From the NCBI GenBank assembly GCA_003219395.1, contig QHOR01000191.1:3735-9516 (forward strand): 5,782 nt of DNA, given 5' to 3'. Below are positions 1-4,745 of the stretch, piece after piece. A program made the translations under genes and the position numbers. The DNA is from Verrucomicrobiota bacterium. GTDB lineage: Bacteria > Verrucomicrobiota > Verrucomicrobiia > Chthoniobacterales > UBA10450. The notes under the pieces are model-generated. The model had not been told where the DNA came from. It was given only the letters and a program-made list of their open reading frames with translations, and searched no databases. Numbering within the stretch: the first letter of the stretch is position 1; every line of letters begins with the position of its first letter.

Positions 1-1
1 C

Positions 2-1555
2 CAAACGCTGGCTACGATCACCATTCAAAATTATTTCCGGCTCTATCAGAAGCTGGCGGGAATGACTGGCACGGCCGAAACCGAAGCGGCCGAGTTTCAC
101 GACATTTACAAACTCGACGTGAACATGATTCCGACGAACCGCCCCGTGCGACGCACGGATCACAACGATCGCATCTACAAAACGCGGCGCGAAAAGTACA
201 ATGCGGTAATCAGGGAGATCAAGGAAGCTCATGCGAAAACTCAGCCTGTGTTGGTCGGCAGTGTGAGCGTAGAAGCTTCAGAGCTGCTCAGTCGAATGCT
301 GAAGCGCGAGAAGATTCCGCATAACGTGTTGAACGCAAAATTTCACATGCAGGAGGCCGAGATCGTGGCGCGCGCCGGTCAACCTGGCACCGTCACGATT
401 TCAACGAACATGGCCGGCCGCGGCACAGACATTAAGCTCGGTCCTGGCGTCAGAGAATTGGGTGGGTTGATGGTGGTTGGCACGGAGCGTCACGAAGCCC
501 GTCGAATCGATCGGCAGCTGCGCGGGCGTTGTGCGCGCCAAGGCGACCCCGGCGCATCGCGGTTCTATGTCAGTTTCGAAGACGATCTGATGCGCAATTT
601 CGGCGCGGCTGATCGAATGACGAAGATCATGGAGCGTTTCGGTCTGGAGGAAGGGCAGGAGCTTGAGCATCGGTGGCTGAATAGGTCGGTCGAGACAGCG
701 CAGAAACGCGTGGAACAGCGCAACTATCTAATCCGCAAACGCACGTTGGACTTCGACGACGTGATGAACATGCAGCGTGAGGTGGTTTACACCTATCGGA
801 ATGAAGTGATCGATTCCGAAGAACCTCGCAAACTTATCTACGAGGTGATCGACGAAGCCGTGCCGGCGAAAGTGAAAGAGTATCTCGACGTCGATGAGCC
901 CAATTACACGGGCCTCATGCATTGGGTGAACACGACTTTCCCGCTCGGTTTGACGCAGGAAAAAGCGCAGTTCGAGATGCGCGCAGTTGACGAAAACACG
1001 CAATTTCTGATCGAGAAGATCAAGGCAGCATACGAACGCAAGTCGAGCCATGAAGAGCCCACGGCGGTCAAAAGCCTGGAGCGCTACATCATACTGAACG
1101 CGATTGACCGACTCTGGCAGGAGCATCTCTACGCGATGGACGCATTGCGAGAGGGCGTCTACCTCCGAGGTTACGCGCAGAAGGATCCGCTCATCGAGTA
1201 CAAGACCGAGGCCTACGACATGTTTGTCGAGTTGATGGCGAATATTAAGAACGAGGTGCTGAACAATCTGTTCCGCAGCACCTCGAACCTGCAGGCATTC
1301 GAAAATTTCCTGGCGACATTACCGCAATTCCTCATGCGCGAGCATGCGCCGACCGCACCCACTGCAGGCGCCGATGCGCGCATGCGTCAGCCCGTTGGCG
1401 AATTGGTGGGAGTCGCGGCCGGAGATGGTGATGGTGCAGGCGAGGTATCGATCGATCTTCCGGTTCGTCGTTCAATACCAAAAGTGGGCCGCAACGAACC
1501 GTGCCCCTGTGGCAGCGGTAAAAAATACAAAAATTGCTGCGGGCGCACCGCGTAA
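2..1555 (+). CDS. secA: Preprotein translocase ATPase SecA, C-terminal part (5' end outside window)
   Basis: SecA is the ATP-driven motor that pushes unfolded preproteins through SecYEG. The open frame is already running at base 2 ([15 protein letters not shown]), so the fragment is about 517 residues and lacks nucleotide-binding domain 1. Visible parts in order: MTGTAETEA (from base 62); the second helicase lobe with [11 protein letters not shown]; motif [10 protein letters not shown] (bases 407-433); [17 protein letters not shown] with motif [11 protein letters not shown]; the helical scaffold and wing region ([20 protein letters not shown]); a low-complexity Ala/Gly/Asp linker; and a C-terminal zinc-binding SEC-C tail, [14 protein letters not shown], which in this family contacts SecB and ribosomes. 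RCARQGDPG instead of the usual RAGRQGDPG fits the PVC group. It converges on the VOC gene with a 73-bp gap. Family assignment is certain; taxonomy is inferred. Confidence 0.98.
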   Translation, partial: QTLATITIQNYFRLYQKLAGMTGTAETEAAEFHDIYKLDVNMIPTNRPVRRTDHNDRIYKTRREKYNAVIREIKEAHAKTQPVLVGSVSVEASELLSRMLKREKIPHNVLNAKFHMQEAEIVARAGQPGTVTISTNMAGRGTDIKLGPGVRELGGLMVVGTERHEARRIDRQLRGRCARQGDPGASRFYVSFEDDLMRNFGAADRMTKIMERFGLEEGQELEHRWLNRSVETAQKRVEQRNYLIRKRTLDFDDVMNMQREVVYTYRNEVIDSEEPRKLIYEVIDEAVPAKVKEYLDVDEPNYTGLMHWVNTTFPLGLTQEKAQFEMRAVDENTQFLIEKIKAAYERKSSHEEPTAVKSLERYIILNAIDRLWQEHLYAMDALREGVYLRGYAQKDPLIEYKTEAYDMFVELMANIKNEVLNNLFRSTSNLQAFENFLATLPQFLMREHAPTAPTAGADARMRQPVGELVGVAAGDGDGAGEVSIDLPVRRSIPKVGRNEPCPCGSGKKYKNCCGRTA

Positions 1556-1568
1556 CTACATATCGAAA

Positions 1569-1586
1569 GCGGCGGAGCGCCGCCGC
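1569..1586. terminator. GC-rich hairpin between convergent secA and VOC genes
   Basis: A perfect 7-bp stem, GCGGCGG / CCGCCGC, closes a 4-nt AGCG loop, beginning 13 nt after the secA stop and 42 nt from the VOC stop on the other strand. Location and stability suit a two-way terminator. Neither strand has a proper T-run after it (only TTTC on the - strand), so intrinsic termination is inferred, not shown. The rest of the 73-bp gap shows nothing else. Confidence 0.45.
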
Positions 1587-1628
1587 AGTCCGAGACGCAA
1601 GCGATCGGCATGCGCTCGAAATGCCAGG

Positions 1629-2021
1629 TCAAGAACGTTGGGGCAATTCGTAAGTCGTGATCTCGAGCGCGTGCCCGTCGGGATCGCGAAAATAGACTGA
1701 ATGCGAAATTTCGTGGTCTTGAAATTCAAATTCGATTCCGCGCGCTTTCAATTCCCGCTGCGCGGCCAGAAAATTTTCGCAGTCCGCGCGAAAAGCGAGA
1801 TGAAGCATCCGAAGTTCGCGGTGACTTAAAGATGTCGGTTTTGCATCCGGCTTCGCGGGGAACAGCGCAATTCCGGTATTCCCCTTACCAATAAAAGTCG
1901 GCACTCCGTCCCACGCACCTTCGTGAAGTCGCTCGAAACCGAGAACTTCAATATACCATTTCACTGATCTCTCGATGTCGCGCACGCCGAGAGCTACGTG
2001 ATCGATTCCTTCAAGTTGCAT
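1629..2021 (-). CDS. VOC-family (glyoxalase/dioxygenase fold) metalloprotein, 130 aa
   Basis: A single-domain vicinal-oxygen-chelate protein of 130 residues. It opens with GIDHVALGVRDIERSVKWY, has a central LHLAFR strand and ends with HSVYFRDPDGHALEITTYE, the classic betaalphabetabetabeta repeat pair. His8, His74 and Glu120 are placed as the usual metal ligands, as in ring-cleaving dioxygenases and glyoxalase-like enzymes. Substrate cannot be read from sequence. I chose the ATG at 2021 because the fold begins two or three residues after it. The frame stays open to an ATG at 2153, but that extension is the reverse-strand 3' end of the SDR read in another frame. The gene lies 5 nt after the restored SDR stop, so the two are probably co-transcribed and translationally coupled. 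Fold is secure, function is not. Confidence 0.9.
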   Translation of the reverse strand: MQLEGIDHVALGVRDIERSVKWYIEVLGFERLHEGAWDGVPTFIGKGNTGIALFPAKPDAKPTSLSHRELRMLHLAFRADCENFLAAQRELKARGIEFEFQDHEISHSVYFRDPDGHALEITTYELPQRS

Positions 2022-2026
2022 CACAT

Positions 2027-2829
2027 TTATCCGATTTGAATTTCCGGCGGCATCTCTGGGTTCATCAGGGACGCGCCGCCATCTGCGTAGATTACCTGCC
2101 CGGTGATCCAGCGCGATTTTCCGAACAGAGGAGTGAAACCACATCGCCGACATCCGAGGGCGTTCCCAAGCGTCCCATCGGTGTCCAACCGCGGCTGTGC
2201 CAATCCCGAATCAGGTGTTGGACCTGTTCAGGCAATGTGTTCATGACGCTGTCCTCAGTCCATCCCGGGCTGATCGCGTTCACGGTGACGCCGCGTTTCG
2301 CAACGGCCACGGCAAAGTACCTAACGAGCGATTCCAGTGCTGCTTTCGCCGATCCCATACCGACCCATGGCTGGAGCCCGCCAGTACGACTTCCTTGAGC
2401 GTAGGTAATCGCAAAGATTCTTCCTCCTTCATTCATTAATGGCAGCGTTTCCCGAACTCCGATTAGAAAGGCCGTCGCTTGGGAATCCAACGCTGTATCC
2501 CACTGTTTTAGGCTGATCTCGAGAGGGGGCTGATAGAAGGTGGGCGCTTCCGGCCTGGCATTGCTGACGAAAATGTCGAGCTTCCCGAATTCTCTATTGA
2601 GCTTGCGAAACATCGCACGGATTTGATCCGGTCGCATGATGTCCGCCTGCACAAGAAAACCATCAGATCCACGCTTACGAATTTGTCCGAGCGTCTCGAT
2701 TGCAGCACCTTGATTTTGGAAGTAGTGAACCGCGACGTTAACGCCGCTTTCTGCCAGCGCGAGAGCAATTCCTTTTCCGATTCCGCGCGAACTGCTAGTG
2801 ATCAGCGCGTATTTTCCCTTGAGACCCAT
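2027..2829 (-). CDS. Enoyl-reductase-like short-chain dehydrogenase (SDR), frameshifted near the 3' end
   Basis: A Rossmann-fold NAD(P)-dependent SDR. Nucleotide-binding loop TSSSRGIG (residues 11-18) replaces TGxxxGIG; D63 and the VSNAR segment (88-92) match further SDR motifs; VNAISPGWTEDSV follows the active site. The centre aligns with FabI-type enoyl-ACP reductases (ITYAQGSRTGG and MGSAKAALE). Lys162 is kept and Tyr143 matches FabI Tyr146, but the FabI Tyr156 position is Trp155 and the classical SDR Tyr position (Lys minus 4) is Met158. Uninterrupted reading stops at 2092 (245 aa, ending SENRAGSPGR). One added base in the A-run at 2117-2120 gives SEKSRWITGQ, then YADGGASLMNPE, a normal SDR C-terminus, with TAA at 2027-2029 and total length 267 aa. 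GGAG lies 9 nt and AGGT 4-5 nt before the ATG. The physiological substrate is unknown. Confidence 0.9.
2112..2122 (-). other. Site of the one-base deletion in the SDR gene
   Basis: On the coding strand the sequence is TCG GAA AAT CGC. After GAA (codon 237, bases 2121-2119) only two A's precede TCGCGCTGG, where three would keep the frame (GAA AAA TCG CGC TGG, Glu-Lys-Ser-Arg-Trp). The missing base is therefore in the short A-run (T's at 2117-2120 on the + strand). It could be a real mutation or a read/assembly error. Confidence 0.8.
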
Positions 2830-2834
2830 ATGAA

Positions 2835-2842
2835 CCTGCTCC
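2835..2842 (-). promoter_or_regulatory. Ribosome binding site of the SDR gene
   Basis: Coding-strand GGAGCAGG precedes the ATG at 2829, with GGAG 9 nt and AGG 5 nt upstream. This supports that start, which also places the Rossmann motif at the usual distance from the N-terminus. Confidence 0.55.
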
Positions 2843-2904
2843 GGTTTAGAACGAGATTCAGCCGCGGCGTAGATGTGTGCAAGCGTGATCTGTAGCCGTC
2901 TTGC

Positions 2905-2948
2905 ATCTAAAGCAAAGTTAAGCCGCCGCCTTGAACGAAGGGGTCAGC
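2905..2948 (-). other. Degenerate attC-like site after the SRPBCC gene
   Basis: On the - strand, TTCGTTCAAGG, then CGGCTTAACTT, then TTTAGATGC match the order and spelling of the inner and 3' boxes of aadA-type attC sites (TTCGTTCAAG, CGGCTTAACT, GTTAGATGC). The 5' core is GCTGACC instead of an RYYYAAC form, the crossover G is T (TTTAGAT), and the inner stem is very short. From 2905 to 2948 it is 44 bp; starting instead at CGCCAAC (2975-2981) it would be 77 bp, a more normal size. It probably marks the old end of the SRPBCC cassette but looks inactive. Confidence 0.5.
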
Positions 2949-3019
2949 GTCAGCGGGCGGTGCGAGTCGGGCAGGTTGGCGTGCGCGGCCGAGTATCCAA
3001 GACGACGTGATGCGTACAT
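2918..3019 (-). CDS. Possible small ORF (33 aa) directly after, and in frame with, the SRPBCC stop
   Basis: ATG at 3019 follows the SRPBCC TAG with only GTG between, in the same reading frame, and the ORF runs to TAA at 2918-2920. The peptide (starting MYASRRLGYS, ending LTLTPSFKAAA) has a coding-like GC-rich third position, and AGGTG sits next to the ATG. Its end overlaps the degenerate attC-like site. I do not recognise the peptide. It may be a relic of another cassette gene's C-terminus, or chance coding in a GC-rich site. Weakly supported. Confidence 0.2.
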   Translation of the reverse strand: MYASRRLGYSAAHANLPDSHRPLTLTPSFKAAA

Positions 3020-3022
3020 CAC
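3007..3022. repeat. Short inverted repeat after the SRPBCC stop
   Basis: GTGATG-CGTA-CATCAC, a perfect 6-bp stem with a 4-nt loop, abuts the SRPBCC stop codon at 3023-3025. No T-run follows on either strand, so it is not a clear intrinsic terminator. Confidence 0.4.
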
Positions 3023-3478
3023 CTAATCTCCGTGCCCGCGATGATAGACGAGAGCAACATCCCCCGTTTCAAGCAGCGACTTGAGATTCGATATGACCAT
3101 CGGCCAGCCCATCGAGACGGCTCCGATGAACTTGGAATCCGGCCGTTCAATGGAATGGGTGAGTGTGAGCTTCCCGGACGCCCCAATGGGCTCAATCTCG
3201 TAGACGCAACGGGAGTTGCCCTCTGCCTTAAACTCGGGCTTCCATTCACATCGCCAACTCATCACCAGCCGCTTCTGCGGAACGTTCTCGAGAATCTCGC
3301 CCGAGTCCATCAGGCGGCCGTCAGCATACATTCTCCACGTGGAGCCGACCTTCCATTCGCTTTCGACGCTCATTCCGAACCGATACTTCTTTATTATCTC
3401 GGGTGTTGTTAATGCCCGCCACAGTTTCTCGGGGGTTGTGCGGATGTAGGTAACGTAAACAAATTTCGATCCAGCCAT
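3023..3478 (-). CDS. SRPBCC-family (AHSA1/START-like) ligand-binding protein, 151 aa
   Basis: A helix-grip fold protein of the AHSA1-like group. The N-terminus has the typical FVYVTYIRTTPEKLWRALTTPE start, followed by GSTWRMYADGRLMDSGEI, a KRLVMSWRCEW strand, the KLTLTHSIE strand and a long C-terminal helix with GWPMVISNLKSLLETG. At 151 residues it is a complete domain. Such proteins bind hydrophobic ligands in a cavity; many are of unknown role, and many are encoded beside an ArsR-type repressor, which is absent here. The start at 3478 is fixed by a strong AGGAG 6 nt upstream. The gene begins 61 nt after the crossover side of the attC-like site at 3534 and ends before a degenerate one, so it is read as a cassette gene. 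Cytosolic; no signal peptide or membrane segment. Ligand unknown. Confidence 0.92.
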   Translation of the reverse strand: MAGSKFVYVTYIRTTPEKLWRALTTPEIIKKYRFGMSVESEWKVGSTWRMYADGRLMDSGEILENVPQKRLVMSWRCEWKPEFKAEGNSRCVYEIEPIGASGKLTLTHSIERPDSKFIGAVSMGWPMVISNLKSLLETGDVALVYHRGHGD

Positions 3479-3484
3479 GACATT

Positions 3485-3489
3485 CTCCT
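3485..3489 (-). promoter_or_regulatory. Ribosome binding site of the SRPBCC gene
   Basis: Coding-strand TAGGAG followed by 6 nt and ATG. It is the clearest Shine-Dalgarno in the window; the two upstream cassette genes lack one. Confidence 0.7.
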
Positions 3490-3533
3490 AAGTGTGCGAT
3501 TCGCTTCTTTGAGCCATTGGCAGCGCGAATGTC

Positions 3534-3645
3534 GCCTAACGAGACACAAGACGAGCGACCCGGCATTTTGAAGAGAGGTCTCCCATAGCCCTGGGCGTTT
3601 ACAAAGTGCTGGTTCGCTGCATCGCCTGGGTACCTCTTGTTAGCA
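3534..3645 (-). other. attC recombination site of the VOC (PhnB-like) cassette
   Basis: Reading the - strand, the site opens with TGCTAAC (3645-3639) and closes with CTCGTTAGGC (crossover core 3540-3534), giving 112 bp. Near the outer ends, TCGCT (3614-3618) pairs with AGCGA (3554-3558), extended by GG/CC with a one-base bulge, as L-box arms would. The central part is not conserved with the next site, which is normal for attC. The VOC stop codon (3647-3649) is one base outside it. Confidence 0.78.
3616..3629 (+). repeat. 14-bp direct repeat, copy 1 (attC inner arm)
   Basis: GCTGCATCGCCTGG, identical to bases 4232-4245. Both copies lie in the L-box region of an attC-like site, in the same orientation. 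Confidence 0.85.
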
Positions 3646-3646
3646 T

Positions 3647-4087
3647 CTACTGCGGCATTTTGAATTTTTTCCAGCGCCGTTCCTGCTCGTCGGGCGGGAC
3701 ATCCTCGACCTGTGTGGCCACCCACCAAATGTTGCCGCAGGGATCTTTGATCCCGCCATACCGCTGACCCGAAGGCAAGGTCATCATCGGAAAAACAGAA
3801 ACTCCGCCGGAGCTGAGCGCTCGATGATAGACGGCGTCGCAATCTGCCACATACAGGTAAATCGAGGCGGGCATCGGCCCGAACTCCGGGGTGGGGTCTG
3901 CGAGCATGCGCATCGAATCTCCGATTTGCATCGTAGCATGCATGATTGCGCCATCGGACCGCTTTTGCTGGAAGATCACCGTGCCCTCAAACGCTGCGGC
4001 AATGAACTCAACCAATCGCGATGCACCTTGTGCGACTAGGTAGGGGGTAATGGCGTGAAATCCTTGAGGAATTGGGTTTACAGGCAT
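3647..4087 (-). CDS. PhnB-like VOC-family protein, 146 aa
   Basis: A glyoxalase/bleomycin-resistance fold protein of the PhnB-like (DUF1428/3-demethylubiquinone-like) type. Marks: GFHAITPYLVAQGASRLVEFI at residues 9-29; DGAIMHATMQIGDSMRMLAD at 45-64; SIYLYVADCDAVYHRAL at 75-91; RYGGIKDPCGNIWWVATQVEDV at 109-130. RYGGxxDPxGxxWW and the VEDV tail are diagnostic of the group. The length is normal. Members are often dimeric; few have a known substrate, so no reaction is claimed. The ATG at 4087 lies 41 nt inside the cassette boundary and has no Shine-Dalgarno; the leader is AT-rich. The stop TAG (3647-3649) stands directly before the attC-like site. It is unrelated in detail to the other VOC gene at 1629-2021, so not a recent duplicate. 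Confidence 0.92.
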   Translation of the reverse strand: MPVNPIPQGFHAITPYLVAQGASRLVEFIAAAFEGTVIFQQKRSDGAIMHATMQIGDSMRMLADPTPEFGPMPASIYLYVADCDAVYHRALSSGGVSVFPMMTLPSGQRYGGIKDPCGNIWWVATQVEDVPPDEQERRWKKFKMPQ

Positions 4088-4127
4088 TTGATTATGTATG
4101 ATTGATTTTCAGCGCAGACCTTCATAG

Positions 4128-4251
4128 GCCTAACGAGAATAAGATCAACCATCGCTGATGACAGCAAGACCGGCCTGAAATGAACGCGTGTTAGTCATCG
4201 GAACGTGACGCCGTACGCGGTGAAGTGGTTGGCTGCATCGCCTGGTTAGGC
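4128..4251 (-). other. attC recombination site of the DoxX cassette
   Basis: On the - strand the site runs from GCCTAAC (4251-4245) to CTCGTTAGGC (core 4134-4128), 124 bp with perfectly complementary 7-nt ends (GCCTAAC / GTTAGGC). The inner arms TGGTTG (4226-4231) and CAACCA (4146-4151) are also complementary. The order R''-L''-long spacer-L'-R' is that of an attC site. The DoxX stop codon TAA (4248-4246) is inside the GCCTAAC core. Confidence 0.85.
4232..4245 (+). repeat. 14-bp direct repeat, copy 2 (attC inner arm)
   Basis: GCTGCATCGCCTGG, identical to bases 3616-3629, placed immediately inside the GTTAGGC core of this attC-like site. Confidence 0.85.
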
Positions 4252-4662
4252 TTTGCCAGAACTCGCGGCCAGCAGAAATGCACTCCCCGCAGCGGCGAAT
4301 ACCGAGGAGTCCAGTGGTGCTTTCACCCCCAGCGCGAATGTCATCGTGATGGCAAACGACAATAATAGAAGGCCGGCAGCAAGTGCAAACCATCGCAACT
4401 GCCAGCCAATGAGCAAGCCAATAGCGAGAATCACCTCCGCCACAGTTGATGTCCAGGCGAGAATAGGGATAGAAGCTGGGGGAGCGAACCAATTAAGCTT
4501 GGCAACATAATCGATAAAGGCCTGCCAGGTGCCCCACGCAACATTGGGCGCCCCGGCAGGACCCCAAAGGCCGAATCGATCTGCCACGGCCGAGAGGAAG
4601 CCGGCCGCCAACGCTACCCGAAGAAACCATTGCGCTGCCGCCATCAGTGTTCCGTTCTCCAT
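4246..4662 (-). CDS. DoxX-like small integral membrane protein, 138 aa
   Basis: A four-helix inner-membrane protein of the DoxX/DoxD-like group. Hydrophobic segments lie near residues 9-28, 64-87, 91-112 and 119-134. The family-type features are FLRVALAAGFLSAVADRFGLWG at the first helix and WTSTVAEVILAIGLLIGWQLRW across the second. DoxX proteins have been tied to thiosulfate:quinone oxidation in archaea and to thiol/redox homeostasis in bacteria, but small stand-alone members mostly have no proven role. The start at 4662 lies 20 nt inside the cassette boundary and lacks a Shine-Dalgarno. An alternative ATG at 4644 (MAAAQWF) has GGAG 12 nt before it and is also possible. The stop codon is inside the following attC-like site. 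First visible gene of the cassette run. Confidence 0.88.
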   Translation of the reverse strand: MENGTLMAAAQWFLRVALAAGFLSAVADRFGLWGPAGAPNVAWGTWQAFIDYVAKLNWFAPPASIPILAWTSTVAEVILAIGLLIGWQLRWFALAAGLLLLSFAITMTFALGVKAPLDSSVFAAAGSAFLLAASSGKA

Positions 4663-4681
4663 ATATGTTCGCTACGTTTAG

Positions 4682-4740
4682 ACCTAACGAGAAGTAGACG
4701 AACATTCGTAAAAAAACGCGAACATTTCTTCGTCCAATCC
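4682..4740 (-). other. Leading cassette junction: CTCGTTAGGT core with imperfect upstream half (attC or attI relic)
   Basis: The - strand carries CTCGTTAGGT (core 4688-4682), the same nine bases as at the two complete attC-like sites with C changed to T at the end. Upstream (4689-4740), GACGAA and TTCGTC can pair (6 bp), but no clean RYYYAAC partner core is seen before the cyclase stop at 4746. On the + strand CGAACATT is repeated at 4699-4706 and 4719-4726, exactly 20 bp apart. This may be a short decayed attC, or the attachment point where the cassettes first entered. Confidence 0.5.
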
Positions 4741-4745
4741 GGCCA

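Larger units (their letters stand above)
2905..4688 (-). mobile_element. Integron-type gene cassette array without a visible integrase (CALIN-like)
   Basis: Three small genes (DoxX-like, PhnB-like VOC, SRPBCC) run in one direction, each followed by an attC-like site. The coding-strand core CTCGTTAGG occurs three times (ending near 4682, 4128 and 3534). The two full sites share a 14-mer at their other ends. One-gene units of about 550-630 bp, common orientation, lack of recognisable promoters, and stop codons in or close to the sites are all usual for cassettes. Recombination between G and TTAGG(C/T) would give units of about 4687-4134 (DoxX), 4133-3540 (VOC) and 3539-~2911 (SRPBCC). No tyrosine recombinase gene is present in the window, so an integron platform may lie elsewhere or be lost. 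Confidence 0.75.

Noticed and set aside
1344..1700. Open frame on the + strand overlapping the secA end
   Set aside because: It is a shadow of the secA tail in another frame, Arg-rich and without family features.
2110..2125. Programmed -1 frameshifting in the SDR gene
   Set aside because: The context TCGGAAAATCG has no good X XXY YYZ slippery heptamer, and the only run is four A's; mutation or sequencing error is simpler.
2022..2153. Longer start for the first VOC gene (ATG at 2153, 174 aa)
   Set aside because: The extra 44 residues lack VOC features and are the 3' end of the SDR read in the wrong frame; the VOC fold starts right after the ATG at 2021.
2036..2439. Open frames on the + strand opposite the SDR
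   Set aside because: They are antisense to a conserved SDR and show no domain.
3321..3842. 173-codon open frame on the - strand across the VOC end, attC and SRPBCC start
   Set aside because: It crosses two well-supported genes in another frame and has no recognisable domain.
4145..4492. 115-codon open frame on the - strand over the DoxX gene and attC
   Set aside because: Shadow frame; the DoxX frame has clear membrane helices and family motifs, and this one is Cys/Arg-rich noise.
4693..4720. Intrinsic terminator from ACGAA-CA-TTCGT beside a run of seven A/T
   Set aside because: The stem is only 5 bp with a 2-nt loop, and on the - strand, in the direction of transcription, the T's precede the hairpin; on the + strand it is followed by A's.
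4660..4730. LexA/SOS box suggested by repeated GAACAT/GTTCG words
   Set aside because: The copies do not form the spaced dyad of known LexA operators (CGAAC-N4-GTTCG or GTTC-N7-GTTC).
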